Of a DNA stretch of 64,000 bases, positions 35,817 through 44,994 are shown piece after piece. The stretch comes from Vibrio sp. CB1-14 (GTDB lineage Bacteria > Pseudomonadota > Gammaproteobacteria > Enterobacterales > Vibrionaceae). The stretch spans positions 1,674,001-1,738,000 of the forward strand of contig NZ_CP115921.1 of NCBI RefSeq assembly GCF_040412085.2, read 5' to 3'. The notes under the pieces were generated by a model. The model was not told the DNA's origin. It ran no database searches and saw nothing but the letters and a program-made list of their open reading frames with translations. The position numbers and the translations under genes are program-made. Each line of letters opens with the position of its first letter. Positions within the stretch are counted from its first letter, which is position 1.

Positions 35817-36637
35817 AAACGTTTACCCAACATGAAGGTAAAACCTTCGCGAGTTTTGCCACTTTGAGCCATTAATGACGCTTCCCAATTGTCAGTGAAC
35901 TCTTTTTGCATACCCACCATGGTCGACCAGCGACTTGACGTTTGCGTCGCGCTAAAGCGGATATCACCCAGCTGACCTTTAAGCTGGCGCTGATAGTCTT
36001 GATATTGACCTCCCACCACAATGCGCCAGCCACTGTCACCAATATTGAACCCGATCAGCGGCGTCACCACCAACGCATCTAGACTAACCCCAACACCCGA
36101 TACCGACGTTGACACGTATTGAGCATCAATGGTTGTGAAGAACTGTTTATGACCATAGGCCAGTGTTGTGCCAACCGCTGTAATAGTTGAAGACGTTGCC
36201 ATACCGTTTACTTCAAGGCGGGCTAAATTACCATTTGAAAAATCGCTAACGCCAATGGAAATATCCGAAGAGGTCACCGCTTTTCCTATCATGGCGTTAA
36301 AGCCCCAAAATGGCAGTATCCAGACGTCACCACGTAAGGCAACAATGCTCGTGGTATTCGTTGTATTGCTGCTACCATCGGGGAGAATGTCATCAACAGG
36401 TTCGCCATCGATTTTAAAATCCCCCAATTGCATCAAATCTTCTTGCTGATGGGTAAACAGTGACAAGCCAACTGGTTTTGGCAGTTTAATACCCATATCC
36501 CTAACCCTGTCACCAAAGAAAGGCAAAGTACGACCGTAATCTTCGTCCTTAACACCCGTATCATCATTCGATATAACCGGTGACACGTAACTTACAGAGA
36601 GCAAGAGAATATAAAAGGGAACTAGGGCTCGTTTCAT
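35813..36637 (-). CDS. Predicted outer-membrane beta-barrel protein
   Basis: The 274-residue protein has a signal peptide (1-24, ending SPVISN) and alternating polar/hydrophobic strands through its C-terminal two thirds. It ends in FTFMLGKRF, with the terminal phenylalanine typical of barrels inserted by BamA. A low-complexity SSNTTNTT stretch lies near residue 92. No family is recognised. It is convergent with the EAL gene and overlaps it by four bases. Confidence 0.72.
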   Translation of the reverse strand: MKRALVPFYILLLSVSYVSPVISNDDTGVKDEDYGRTLPFFGDRVRDMGIKLPKPVGLSLFTHQQEDLMQLGDFKIDGEPVDDILPDGSSNTTNTTSIVALRGDVWILPFWGFNAMIGKAVTSSDISIGVSDFSNGNLARLEVNGMATSSTITAVGTTLAYGHKQFFTTIDAQYVSTSVSGVGVSLDALVVTPLIGFNIGDSGWRIVVGGQYQDYQRQLKGQLGDIRFSATQTSSRWSTMVGMQKEFTDNWEASLMAQSGKTREGFTFMLGKRF

Positions 36638-36774
36638 TGGATTGGAATTCTATTTAAAACAGGGAGCGCGATACTATCAGGGAGTCACGAACAAAAATAA
36701 TTCTGATTTTGTATGCAAACAACCTTGAAAATCACTGATTTAAATACAACTTAATCAGTTCAAGGAGAGAGTTT

Positions 36775-37467
36775 ATGGAATCATCATCAAGTTATTTCTC
36801 GCGAGCACTACAAGGATGCATTGCGATGTTGCCGCTGAGTTTAGCGGTTGTACCGTGGGGATTTTTGGCAGGCTCATTTGCTATCGACTCCGGGTTAACG
36901 CCTATGGAAGGACAAGCGATGAGCGCGATTTTATTTGCTGGTGCCGCGCAGCTTGTCGCGATGGGAATGATAAAATCCGGTGCCACACTGCTCACTATGG
37001 TCGTTACCATCTTTTTTATCACATCACGCCATTTTCTTTATAGTTTGTCGATGCGTAACCACATTGTCGGTCTGCCGATTCGCTGGCGTTTAGCTCTTGG
37101 ATTTCTGCTTACCGATGAACTATTTGCCCTCTGCGGTCACCATAAACCAGAAAAGTTTGATCGCTGGTACGCGCTCGGTGCAGGTCTTTCCTTCTATATT
37201 ATTTGGAACATCGCAACTCTGGTTGGCATCGTCATTGGTGCGCAGATCCCTAACTTACAGCAGTACGGGCTTGAGTTTGCGGTAGCCGCGACATTTATTG
37301 CTATTGTCGTACCAAACATCACGACACTGCCGATTTTTCTCGCTGCTGCTTCTGCCCTAATCTGTTCAGTTATCTTCGCAGCAATGGGCATCGAACTTGG
37401 GCTGGTGATATCGAGTATTGTCGGTATGACGGTTGGGTATTTAAGTGAGGAGAAGCTAAAACGATGA
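36775..37467 (+). CDS. azlC: AzlC-type branched-chain amino acid exporter subunit
   Basis: The 230-residue membrane protein matches AzlC/YgaZ: the N-terminal PLSLAVVPWGFLAGSFAIDS region and FFITSRHFLYSLSMR are family signatures. Six or seven helices are predicted. AAGGAGA lies before the ATG. The next gene (azlD) overlaps by four bases, as in YgaZ-YgaH pairs that export branched-chain amino acids or methionine. Confidence 0.92.
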   Translation: MESSSSYFSRALQGCIAMLPLSLAVVPWGFLAGSFAIDSGLTPMEGQAMSAILFAGAAQLVAMGMIKSGATLLTMVVTIFFITSRHFLYSLSMRNHIVGLPIRWRLALGFLLTDELFALCGHHKPEKFDRWYALGAGLSFYIIWNIATLVGIVIGAQIPNLQQYGLEFAVAATFIAIVVPNITTLPIFLAAASALICSVIFAAMGIELGLVISSIVGMTVGYLSEEKLKR

Positions 37468-37784
37468 CTTACTTAATCATTGTGGTGCTGACAGCCATCG
37501 TATTTTTGAGCCGCTATTTGTTTCTAGAACCCAAAGTTCCGCTTCGTATTAGTAGCAGCGCGCAGCGATTTTTAGCCTACGCTAGCCCAGCAGTTTTAAC
37601 AGCGATTTGGGGACCAATTGTATTTTTGCCTCACGGTGAGCTGGCATTGGAAGATAACCTGCCTTATCTACTCGCCGCGACCTTTGCCATTGTCTTAGCT
37701 CGGATTATTAAAGACGTATTAATCACGACCATAGTTAGCATCTTAGTGTTTCTCGTCTTAAACTTGTGGGTATTCAACCACTAA
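37464..37784 (+). CDS. azlD: AzlD-type transporter partner subunit
   Basis: The 106-residue protein has four predicted helices and the AzlD pattern (SRYLFLEPKVPLRISSSAQR, then YLLAATFAIVLARI). Its ATG overlaps the azlC stop (ATGA), so translation is coupled. It is the small partner needed by AzlC for export. Confidence 0.9.
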   Translation: MTYLIIVVLTAIVFLSRYLFLEPKVPLRISSSAQRFLAYASPAVLTAIWGPIVFLPHGELALEDNLPYLLAATFAIVLARIIKDVLITTIVSILVFLVLNLWVFNH

Positions 37785-37797
37785 TCGCTGAGATGTT

Positions 37798-38265
37798 ATG
37801 GAAAACTCATCGCCTAACAGAAGCATCACTTTAATGACGTGGCTTGGCTATCTTGGTCTTATCCCATTTGGTCTTTGCATCGCTACATTCACCCCAGAGG
37901 CTACCTTTGTGGGTGCGAACACGAGAATGTTATTCCTTTCTTACAGCGCCATCATTTTGAGTTTTCTATGTGGCATATTGTGGTCGCATGCGCTGACTCA
38001 CTCTTCGCATAAACTGTCGTTTCCCATTCTCACGCTCAGTAACCTGATTTGTTTAATGGCGTGGCTGGTGATTGTCATCACTCCTGAGCAGTTTCGATTA
38101 GGCATAGTCGTCGCGCTTGCTGGCTACGTTTGTGTCTGGTTAGTTGAGAGAATCAAGCTCAATGCGCTAGGGAATGAGTTTCCAAAGGCTTATCAACGAC
38201 TAAGAAGCCATCTCACCGTTGGGGTTGCGGTAGCGCATATCATTGCTTTCGCCGGCGCTATTTAA
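37798..38265 (+). CDS. DUF3429 membrane protein
   Basis: The 155-residue protein has four or five membrane helices and matches DUF3429 (TWLGYLGLIPF and LSYSAIILSFLCGILW, the latter near residue 45). It follows azlD by 13 bases and may share its transcript. The function is unknown. It overlaps the convergent YgbA-like gene by eight bases. Confidence 0.85.
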   Translation: MENSSPNRSITLMTWLGYLGLIPFGLCIATFTPEATFVGANTRMLFLSYSAIILSFLCGILWSHALTHSSHKLSFPILTLSNLICLMAWLVIVITPEQFRLGIVVALAGYVCVWLVERIKLNALGNEFPKAYQRLRSHLTVGVAVAHIIAFAGAI

Positions 38266-38656
38266 GCTTGTCTTTTTGCTTGGCTTTTCGAAGAGCACGG
38301 TTCGAGCTACCTGCCTCAGGTTTAGACGGAACATCACGTCGCTCGTGAATGAGGTGGCGTATAGACAAGATTGGATGCGGCAATAACATCCTGGGACCTG
38401 CGTAACGCATCACCGCCTTCATCTGCTGTTTTTGCTCCGGCTTATAGCAATGGATTGGACATTTATTACACGTTGGCTTACTTTCTCCATAAGGGCAGCG
38501 ATCAAGTTTTATTTCTGCGTAAGTGAGTAACGCTTTACAGCTATCACATAGCGCCTTGGAGCCATGCTGCTGTTTGCAATAAATTTCCATCATAGCTTTG
38601 ACGGTTTTAAACTCGGTTTCTAACGCACCAACTAAAATGTCACTGGCTTTTTTCAT
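38258..38656 (-). CDS. YgbA-like nitrosative-stress protein
   Basis: The 132-residue protein has a zinc or metal-type cysteine set: C in EIYCKQQHG, C-x2-C in LCDSCKALL, then DRCPYGESKPTCNKCPIHC. This is the pattern of the family called nitrous oxide-stimulated promoter (YgbA). In enterobacteria it is induced by nitric oxide through NsrR. The start at 38656 (AAAGG five bases upstream) is chosen over an in-frame GTG at 38698. It follows the NYN gene by 28 bases. Confidence 0.85.
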   Translation of the reverse strand: MKKASDILVGALETEFKTVKAMMEIYCKQQHGSKALCDSCKALLTYAEIKLDRCPYGESKPTCNKCPIHCYKPEQKQQMKAVMRYAGPRMLLPHPILSIRHLIHERRDVPSKPEAGSSNRALRKAKQKDKLK

Positions 38657-38684
38657 AGCAACCTTTTCCGCGAGAGAGCCTAAG

Positions 38685-39167
38685 CTAACGCGCACCAATT
38701 AAAAACGGTTCTTCTATCGCAACAAACTCATTTGCCGCTTCAATTAAGTGATTCGCAGTCAAACTCGCGACTCCAACAACCGTAACCCGAGAGCCGAAGC
38801 GTTGCTGAATGCGATCCACTAAAACTTCAAAGTCCCCATCACCGGAAAGTAAAATAACATTTTCGACATCACGTGCCACTTCAAACACATCGAGCGCAAT
38901 TCCAACATCCCAATCCCCTTTGGCACTGCCGTCAGAACGTTGGATAAAGGGTTTCAACTGAACATCAAAACCGATCCCACGCAAAATATGGTGAAACTGT
39001 CTCTGTTTTGGATCGTGGGAAGCAATGGCATAGGCTTTGGCTGATTCAATATTAAATCGTTCACTGGCCCAAGCCCAAAATGCGTTGTAGTCAAAGCGTG
39101 CACCAAACGCTTGCCTGGTGGTGTAGTAGACATTTTGTACGTCCACAAAAATAGCTGCTGAATTCAT
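38685..39167 (-). CDS. NYN-domain protein (LabA/PIN-like, predicted RNase)
   Basis: The 160-residue protein is one NYN domain. The acidic active-site residues are D in IFVDVQNVYY (about 8), D in KGDWDVGIALD (about 88) and the SGDGDFEVLVD segment (about 107-117), as in metal-dependent PIN-like nucleases. The ATG at 39167 begins a clean domain; the longer frame to 39293 is not credible. RNA cleavage is inferred from the fold. It heads a two-gene unit with the YgbA-like gene. Confidence 0.88.
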   Translation of the reverse strand: MNSAAIFVDVQNVYYTTRQAFGARFDYNAFWAWASERFNIESAKAYAIASHDPKQRQFHHILRGIGFDVQLKPFIQRSDGSAKGDWDVGIALDVFEVARDVENVILLSGDGDFEVLVDRIQQRFGSRVTVVGVASLTANHLIEAANEFVAIEEPFLIGAR

Positions 39168-39295
39168 AGTATTGCTTGTCCTTTTATGATGTTGGCAGTG
39201 TAACAAAAATATTGTCCGCAAGTGGAACTTAGTGAGACGAATCTCAGTAGCTAAACTTAACGTATAACCTTTTGGTTGTTTGCTTGGAGGCAATT

Positions 39296-39817
39296 ATGAA
39301 AGGCATAGGTATCGTAGCCCTTGCGGCACTGTTTAGCGCCACAGCGTGTGGCTACCCAGAATACGCTAAAAAACACGGTAGTGATGTTGACACTCACGGT
39401 AGGTACCACAATGACCAGCAAGACGCCGAGTATCATAGTGGCGGCTACTACCAAGGACTATCACACCGTAGCGTTATGTATTTTGCACCCAGCAAGGATG
39501 TGCTTGTCGATGAGTTCCTGTTGGGGACACTCATCAATGAATGCGCTCTCGATGAACGAGATGTTGTGACCATGGTGATCACCAAAGACGGCTTTTCATC
39601 ACCTAGCTGGGTAAAAGACACGTTTGATTACAGCAAGCTGGTTAAAATGTACGACATTCGAGAGGGTGACCATACTGCCGTTTTGATTGGCAAAGATGGG
39701 ACAGAGAAATTGCGTTGGGGGCCAACCACCAATTGGATTCAAATCAAAAAAACGATTGATGAAATGCCAATGCGAAGAGCAGAAATGGCTCGAGCAGCAA
39801 GCCGCTGCTCGATATAG
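39296..39817 (+). CDS. DUF4174 lipoprotein-like protein
   Basis: The 173-residue protein begins with a signal sequence and a cysteine at residue 18 (SATAC), which could be a weak lipobox. The rest matches DUF4174, a thioredoxin-like fold without the CxxC pair: SVMYFAPSKD, then LRWGPT and the C-terminal EMPMRRAEM signature. GGAGG precedes the ATG at 39296. The function is unknown. Confidence 0.85.
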   Translation: MKGIGIVALAALFSATACGYPEYAKKHGSDVDTHGRYHNDQQDAEYHSGGYYQGLSHRSVMYFAPSKDVLVDEFLLGTLINECALDERDVVTMVITKDGFSSPSWVKDTFDYSKLVKMYDIREGDHTAVLIGKDGTEKLRWGPTTNWIQIKKTIDEMPMRRAEMARAASRCSI

Positions 39818-39842
39818 CAAAATCTATTGAATCTAGAGATCG

Positions 39843-40502
39843 CTATGGAGTCTCTTTTTGAGCGAGATGACTGCTCACTAAGCTCGCAACCATAATGGCA
39901 AGGTAAAAACTACCCGTAATCGACTCTAAGAACACGAAGAAACGCGGGATGGCTAGAGCCGGGGAAATATCACCATAACCGACTGTAGTTAGTGTGATAA
40001 AACTAAAGTAAATAACATCGAACAGGTTATCTAGCCAAGGTTTCGCCTCCAACCCGTTAAAGGGTTCAACGAACAGTTCGAGTTGGATCAAATAAATGAA
40101 TGAGAAAGAGAGACCGAACAACAGATAAACGCATATTGAGCCAACAATCTGATTGAGTGTCACTTGCTTCGGCATGATGACCTGTCTGAGCGCTGAAAAA
40201 GTCTGAGCTAATACGAAAAACAGTAATGCAAACAAGGTTACCAACGAAAGGTCATAGTCCTCGAACAATGAAAACACGCCAGATGTTACTGCTACTGTGA
40301 TCATCACTGCATACCAAGATCGGTAAAATGTCTGCTTTCTATGTACACCAACAATCGAAGTACTCATGCAAAGAATAATCAAAGCCAGTACATAGTCTTG
40401 AGCATCATCTTTAAACTGATGCACCACAGCGCTCAAAAAAAACAGCACCAATAATGACCCAAGTAAAAAGAAAAAGTTATCGTCTTTACTCATCAATTTC
40501 AT
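39843..40502 (-). CDS. Potassium channel-family protein
   Basis: The 219-residue membrane protein has about four N-terminal helices followed by a pore module (about 155-215). The selectivity filter is TVGYGDI, flanked by DVIYFSFITLT and a last helix SFYLAIMVASLVSSHL. No cytoplasmic RCK domain is present. It follows the NUDIX gene by 20 bases and probably shares its transcript. Confidence 0.88.
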   Translation of the reverse strand: MKLMSKDDNFFFLLGSLLVLFFLSAVVHQFKDDAQDYVLALIILCMSTSIVGVHRKQTFYRSWYAVMITVAVTSGVFSLFEDYDLSLVTLFALLFFVLAQTFSALRQVIMPKQVTLNQIVGSICVYLLFGLSFSFIYLIQLELFVEPFNGLEAKPWLDNLFDVIYFSFITLTTVGYGDISPALAIPRFFVFLESITGSFYLAIMVASLVSSHLAQKETP

Positions 40503-40522
40503 GAAATAGTTATCTCCTGACT

Positions 40523-41041
40523 CTAGAGCATTTCTTTGGCGATTAAATGCAGCAGATACGTTTCTCGCTCAATACTCATGCCTTTCTTATCGCTCTCTGA
40601 GATAGTTTTCTCGTTGAAAGCAATGGCTTCATGAATATTAACCCAGATTGGCTTCATACCATTTTTGACTTCATAGTCTTCATAAGCGGTCTCGCCAAGC
40701 TCTCGATCCACTTTGCAAGAGTAGCAAAATGAAATCATGTGCATCACATCCGCATCGTCTTTGTACCAAGGACGAAACTCTTCATAGATACCAAATGGTT
40801 TAATCCCGTGGATATTTTGAGCGCCCGTCTCTTCTTCTAACTCGCGAACCAAACCTGCAATAACATCCTCGCCCTCATCAATGCCGCCTCCCGGTAGGGA
40901 GTAATCATGATAACGCTCGGTGTAGAGAAGCAGAATATCTTCACCATCAACGACAATTGCACGAGTCGCGTTTCTTTTTACTATGCCCTTGTTATCAAGA
41001 TGGTCGATATCTGGGTGAATGGCTGTAGTGAGTTGTCTCAT
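40523..41041 (-). CDS. NUDIX hydrolase
   Basis: The 172-residue protein has a complete Nudix box: GGGIDEGEDV followed by LVRELEEETGAQ, fitting Gx5Ex7REUxEExGU. The ATG at 41041 (MRQLTTAIHP) is preferred; an upstream in-frame ATG at 41083 is possible. The substrate (a nucleoside diphosphate linked to X) cannot be chosen. It is co-oriented with the potassium channel gene, 20 bases away. Confidence 0.88.
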   Translation of the reverse strand: MRQLTTAIHPDIDHLDNKGIVKRNATRAIVVDGEDILLLYTERYHDYSLPGGGIDEGEDVIAGLVRELEEETGAQNIHGIKPFGIYEEFRPWYKDDADVMHMISFCYSCKVDRELGETAYEDYEVKNGMKPIWVNIHEAIAFNEKTISESDKKGMSIERETYLLHLIAKEML

Positions 41042-41223
41042 AGTCTTGCTCTGAGTTAGTCTATTTTTCGTGAAGTTTACCACAAAAATATCAAGTTACA
41101 GTTCAATCTCAGTTTCTCATCAAATGAGATGAGACAATCATTTACCAGAATGTTAACATCCTCACCTCGCCTAAAGGGATGTTAGGCAATAATAGTCATA
41201 ACACCTAAAATATCCCAATTATT

Positions 41224-42681
41224 ATGAAACCAAGCATTTTTTTCTTCGTGGCCGCTTTGTCTACCGCTGATGTTGCTCTCGCAGACGCAACTGATACCAC
41301 GGTAACTGAAGCGGATCTCCTCAAACAAGCAGTACGCTACGATCAGACACTTACCGAACAGCAGCTCAATGCATCGCACCAAGACCCAATGAACGCCCTT
41401 GGCTATCGTTCGATTTCAACGAACAGTAGTTTTGAAGAGTTGAGGCAAGACGATACGCTTACTCAAATCGATTTCAACGAGTCACCCTACCGAGTCTCCC
41501 TTTTCAACCCTCAAAATGGCGAAGACAGTGAAAGACTGTGGTCTCAAACTAAATCCATTTTTGGTTACGGCGTAGGTGTTGCTGGTGTGCTAGCTTTGAT
41601 GCCTGAATCGATCACCAACTGGGAAAAAGACGACATCAAACTGATGAACAAGTGGTGGGATAACGTGCGATCTGGGCCGGTTTGGGATCGTGATGACCAC
41701 TTGATCAACTATGTTGGACACCCTTACTTTGGCGGCGTTTACTATCAGGCAGCTCGTAAATCGGGTTATCGTCAGTGGGATGCATTTATGTACTCAACAT
41801 TGATGTCGACTTTCTACTGGGAATACGGCATAGAGGCATTCGCTGAGGTACCGTCGATTCAAGACCTAGTAGTTACACCGACGCTTGGTTGGGTTTATGG
41901 TGAATGGGCCTTTAATAAAGAAAAAGAGATACGTTTAAGAGGCGGCACGGTAATGGGCTCTGATGCGCTTGGCTCAACCGCCCTATTCTTCCTTGACCCG
42001 GTCGACAGTTTAGGTCGTGGCGTAAATAACGTGGCAGGCAAAGAAATTATAAAAGCGGGAACGGGTTTTGTTGGTGTGCATTCAAATGTTCTGCGTAATG
42101 GTGATATCGAAACCAAATATCAAATGCAGGTACAGTACGCGTTTGGTGCTGGTGAAACCGCAGATAGCCTAAAGCGCCGTCAGAAAAAAAGCTACCAGCA
42201 ACATACCGACGACCCTGTCACTTACGGTATTGTTGGTGTGAGCGCAGGCTTCGCCTATCCGCAACTTGATAAAGAGCGCAATCTGAAAAATGATTTTGCA
42301 CCCGCCTTCACGTTAGGTTTGTACTTTACCAACCAGCTCTCGGCACGACTTGGTTATATGCAAGGTAACTATGAGTCCACAACAGACAACCAGAAGCATA
42401 TTTATGAAAACTACAGCTTTGATGTGCAGTATTACCTATTCGAAAACTACGCATTTAAGCCTTACTTCAATGCAGGCGTTGGAGAAGCGATGCTCAACAA
42501 AGATCGTGATACTAAGAAACTGCAGTGGAATATTGGTACTGGTGTCCATTACACACTCAATGCCAACTGGGCGCTTCAAGCCGATTGGAAGTACAACTAT
42601 CACCGCAATTCAGGCGCTCGCGATAGTCTATGGGGAACACGGTTAATTTATCGCTTTGGTGAAGGCAACAAATACATTTAA
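41224..42681 (+). CDS. DUF3943 outer-membrane protein with C-terminal barrel
   Basis: The 485-residue protein has a signal peptide (1-20, ending VALA). The DUF3943 domain spans about 130-290 (HLINYVGHPYFGGVYYQAAR near 170, then FYWEYGIEAF). Residues about 335-480 form beta strands resembling a small OmpA/W-type barrel and end in RLIYRFGEGNKYI. There is no clear ribosome-binding site before the ATG. The function of the family is unknown. Confidence 0.82.
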   Translation: MKPSIFFFVAALSTADVALADATDTTVTEADLLKQAVRYDQTLTEQQLNASHQDPMNALGYRSISTNSSFEELRQDDTLTQIDFNESPYRVSLFNPQNGEDSERLWSQTKSIFGYGVGVAGVLALMPESITNWEKDDIKLMNKWWDNVRSGPVWDRDDHLINYVGHPYFGGVYYQAARKSGYRQWDAFMYSTLMSTFYWEYGIEAFAEVPSIQDLVVTPTLGWVYGEWAFNKEKEIRLRGGTVMGSDALGSTALFFLDPVDSLGRGVNNVAGKEIIKAGTGFVGVHSNVLRNGDIETKYQMQVQYAFGAGETADSLKRRQKKSYQQHTDDPVTYGIVGVSAGFAYPQLDKERNLKNDFAPAFTLGLYFTNQLSARLGYMQGNYESTTDNQKHIYENYSFDVQYYLFENYAFKPYFNAGVGEAMLNKDRDTKKLQWNIGTGVHYTLNANWALQADWKYNYHRNSGARDSLWGTRLIYRFGEGNKYI

Positions 42682-42837
42682 CAGCTTTAAATCAAGCGTT
42701 TGTAGGAATTCTGGGAACAAGTGGGCATTCACAAGGATTATTTGGTGAATTTATCGATAATTTGACCAAATCAAAACACTTTTTGTTAGAAATCTCCTAC
42801 ACTTAACCAAAAGCCTAACTTCCAACTAGGAGATATA

Positions 42838-43092
42838 ATGAAAAAAGTACAATGGATGATTGGCGCTGTAGCAGTGGGCATTCTAGCAGGCTGTGCCAGT
42901 GAACCGGATAAGTATGATGTGGATGAAATTACTGTAGAGAGTGATCCTGCTTATGTCTATTGTGTTGAACAAGGCCACAAGCTACAGCGTGTAACTGAAA
43001 ACGGAAAGCGCGTTCCTTACTGTGTGTTATCGGAAGAAGAACGTTACACAGTTTGGGATTTTTACGAAAAGCGTAACCAGCAAGATAACTAA
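42838..43092 (+). CDS. DUF333 lipoprotein
   Basis: The 84-residue protein has a lipobox LAGC with the modified cysteine at residue 19, followed by a DUF333 domain (YCVEQGHKLQRV...NGKRVPYC). AGGAG precedes the ATG. Proteins of this type are small outer-membrane lipoproteins once annotated as hemolysin-like, without proof. Two tandem repeat tracts and a strong terminator follow. Confidence 0.88.
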   Translation: MKKVQWMIGAVAVGILAGCASEPDKYDVDEITVESDPAYVYCVEQGHKLQRVTENGKRVPYCVLSEEERYTVWDFYEKRNQQDN

Positions 43093-43105
43093 TACGTATA
43101 ACAAC

Positions 43106-43143
43106 AGAAAGTACACGTAATAAAAGAAAGTACTCGTGATAAT
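43106..43143. repeat. Tandem 19-base repeat, two copies
   Basis: Two adjacent 19-base units (AGAAAGTACACGTAATAAA and a copy differing at three positions) lie between the DUF333 stop and its terminator; a third copy begins with AGAAAGG. Confidence 0.75.
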
Positions 43144-43148
43144 AGAAA

Positions 43149-43177
43149 GGCCAGCTCATCAACGAGCTGGCCTTTTT
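43149..43177 (+). terminator. Terminator of the DUF333 lipoprotein gene
   Basis: GGCCAGCTC-ATCAAC-GAGCTGGCC followed by TTTTT. Confidence 0.92.
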
Positions 43178-43178
43178 A

Positions 43179-43236
43179 CTATTTATTCAAGTGCTATTTA
43201 TTCAAGTGCTATTTACTCAAGTGCTATTTACTTGGC
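43179..43236. repeat. Tandem 15-base repeat running into the end of fabH
   Basis: Three 15-base units (CTATTTATTCAAGTG, identical twice, then one with a T-to-C change) run from 43179 to 43223. A fourth partial unit (CTATTTACTTGGC) is the 3' end of fabH itself, read on the other strand, so the repeat seems to be copied from the end of that gene. Confidence 0.8.
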
Positions 43237-44312
43237 TTGTTTTTACAATGCTCGATCGCTGTTGCCATAAGCTCGAGTGCAGACGTTTCACATGCTGGCA
43301 ATGCCGCATCGCTTGTCTCAACAGGCGTTACACGCTCACCCCACTTAATGTGGCCGGCACCCCATGTTAGACCTGCACCAAATGCTGCCAATAGCAGATC
43401 ATCATTCGGCTTAATCTTACCTTGCTCTAGTGCTTCACAAAGTGCAATTGGCACAGTCGCCGCAGAGGTATTGCCGTAGTTCTGAATATTTACGAACGCT
43501 TTTTCTTGGTCAATGCCAGACAAATCACACAGTGTTTGAATGATGCGGATGTTCGCTTGGTGCGGAATCACAACATCGATGTCGTCTTTTGTCAGGTTAG
43601 AACGAGATAGAACGGTGTTCGCCGCCGCTCCCATGCCTTTTACTGCACGCTTAAAGATCTCTTTACCAATAAAGTCAAATTCAAAGTAACCGTTATCTGC
43701 TGCAAAGCGCTCCATAGACGTACCGAACTTAGGCACGGCCAGAATATCACGGCCTTTTGCATCACAGCCGATTTGCGCATCTTGCAAGCCGACTTGTTGC
43801 TCCGTTCTTGTTAGAACTGCTGCGCCTGCACCATCACCAAATAATACTGCTGTATCACGTTCAGTCCAATCAATGAAGAAAGAAAGACGCTCTGCACCGA
43901 TAACAATAGCGTTACGGTAGTTGCCTGACTGAATCAGTTTGGTTGCGGTTTCTAGGCCATAAACAAAGCCTGTACATGCAGCATTAAGGTCAAAAGCCGC
44001 GGCTGCTGGCACACCTAAGTTCTGTTGAACGCGCGATGCAGTGTTTGGAATCAACGAGTCAGGTGAACACGTTGCAACAATAATCAGATCAACCTCATCA
44101 GCCGTGATACCTGCACACGCCATTGCGTGTTTCGCTGCTACTGTCGCCATATCAGATGTGTTGACATGGCTAATACGGCGATTTTCAATACCGGTACGAG
44201 TGCGAATCCACTCGTCTGACGTTTCCATTACTGTGCTGAGGTCATGGTTTGAGAGAATTGCTGGTGGAAGGCACTTACCCCACCCAGTAATTTCGGCGTA
44301 AAAAGTTGTCAT
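43224..44312 (-). CDS. fabH: Beta-ketoacyl-ACP synthase III (second FabH)
   Basis: The 362-residue enzyme starts fatty-acid synthesis by condensing acetyl-CoA with malonyl-ACP. The catalytic triad is visible: C113 (NAACTGF), H in [10 protein letters not shown] (about 251) and N in NYGNTSAAT (about 281). It is about 45 residues longer than E. coli FabH because of a C-terminal extension after HIKWGERV that contains no known motif. Vibrios carry a second FabH of this length on chromosome II beside trxC, and the same divergent arrangement is present here. Confidence 0.92.
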   Translation of the reverse strand: MTTFYAEITGWGKCLPPAILSNHDLSTVMETSDEWIRTRTGIENRRISHVNTSDMATVAAKHAMACAGITADEVDLIIVATCSPDSLIPNTASRVQQNLGVPAAAAFDLNAACTGFVYGLETATKLIQSGNYRNAIVIGAERLSFFIDWTERDTAVLFGDGAGAAVLTRTEQQVGLQDAQIGCDAKGRDILAVPKFGTSMERFAADNGYFEFDFIGKEIFKRAVKGMGAAANTVLSRSNLTKDDIDVVIPHQANIRIIQTLCDLSGIDQEKAFVNIQNYGNTSAATVPIALCEALEQGKIKPNDDLLLAAFGAGLTWGAGHIKWGERVTPVETSDAALPACETSALELMATAIEHCKNKPSK

Positions 44313-44527
44313 TGTGTACCTATTTTCTTATAGTTTTCGCCAATCAAGATAAACAAGCCATATCAATCGCTAACTTATGATAATGAGAGATAATTTCTTG
44401 CTTATCTTGACTATAGACGACTGAGTATACTCACATTCACGGGTTCAAAGAAGTCTGATTAGTCAATTTTAGCTTCCTAAACCAAGTGCTCGCTCGTCTG
44501 TAAATAAAAACAACAGGAGAAAACGTC

Positions 44528-44965
44528 ATGTCTACTATCACCACCCGCTGCCCACATTGCCAAGGTATGAATCGACTACCTGTCGATAGAATCGCCGAAT
44601 CACCAAACTGTGGTCGCTGCAAGTCGCCTCTTCTTGACGGTGCGCCGATTGAAGGCACTGCAGATAACTTCTCAACGTTGTTGAATAGCGAGCAGCCTAT
44701 TGTAGTCGATTTCTGGGCTACATGGTGCAATCCTTGCATCGGTTTTTCTCCGGTATTTCAACAAGTTGCAGAGGAGCGTCAAGGCAACGTCCGTTTTGTC
44801 AAAATTGATACCGAAGCGCAGCAACAACTCGCTGCACAGTTTCAAATCCGTAGCATCCCAACCATCATAGTATTTAAAGGTGGTCAAAGACTCGATACCA
44901 TTAATGGGGCATTGCCGAAATCTCAGTTTGATCAATGGCTCAATCAGGCGCTCTCAAAAGGCTAG
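44528..44965 (+). CDS. trxC: Thioredoxin 2 (TrxC) with WCNPC active site
   Basis: The 145-residue protein has the N-terminal zinc module of TrxC (C8, C11, C28, C31) and a thioredoxin fold from about 40. The active site reads WCNPC (C67-N-P-C70); the usual thioredoxin sequence is WCGPC. The cis-proline segment RSIPTIIVF is normal. AGGAG lies eight bases before the ATG. TrxC reduces disulfides during oxidative stress. The G-to-N change at the first X position could alter redox potential; this is inference. Confidence 0.93.
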   Translation: MSTITTRCPHCQGMNRLPVDRIAESPNCGRCKSPLLDGAPIEGTADNFSTLLNSEQPIVVDFWATWCNPCIGFSPVFQQVAEERQGNVRFVKIDTEAQQQLAAQFQIRSIPTIIVFKGGQRLDTINGALPKSQFDQWLNQALSKG

Positions 44966-44994
44966 CTAACCTTCATAGCACTCGTTGGCAAATA

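Noticed and set aside
43106..43236. Tandem repeats suggesting a CRISPR array
   Set aside because: Units are adjacent with no unique spacers, are only 15-19 bases long and no cas gene is present.
44375..44393. Fur-box-like sequence between fabH and trxC
   Set aside because: GATAATGAGAGATAATTTC matches the 19-base Fur consensus at only about 13 positions, and the second half is poor; neither neighbouring gene is iron related.
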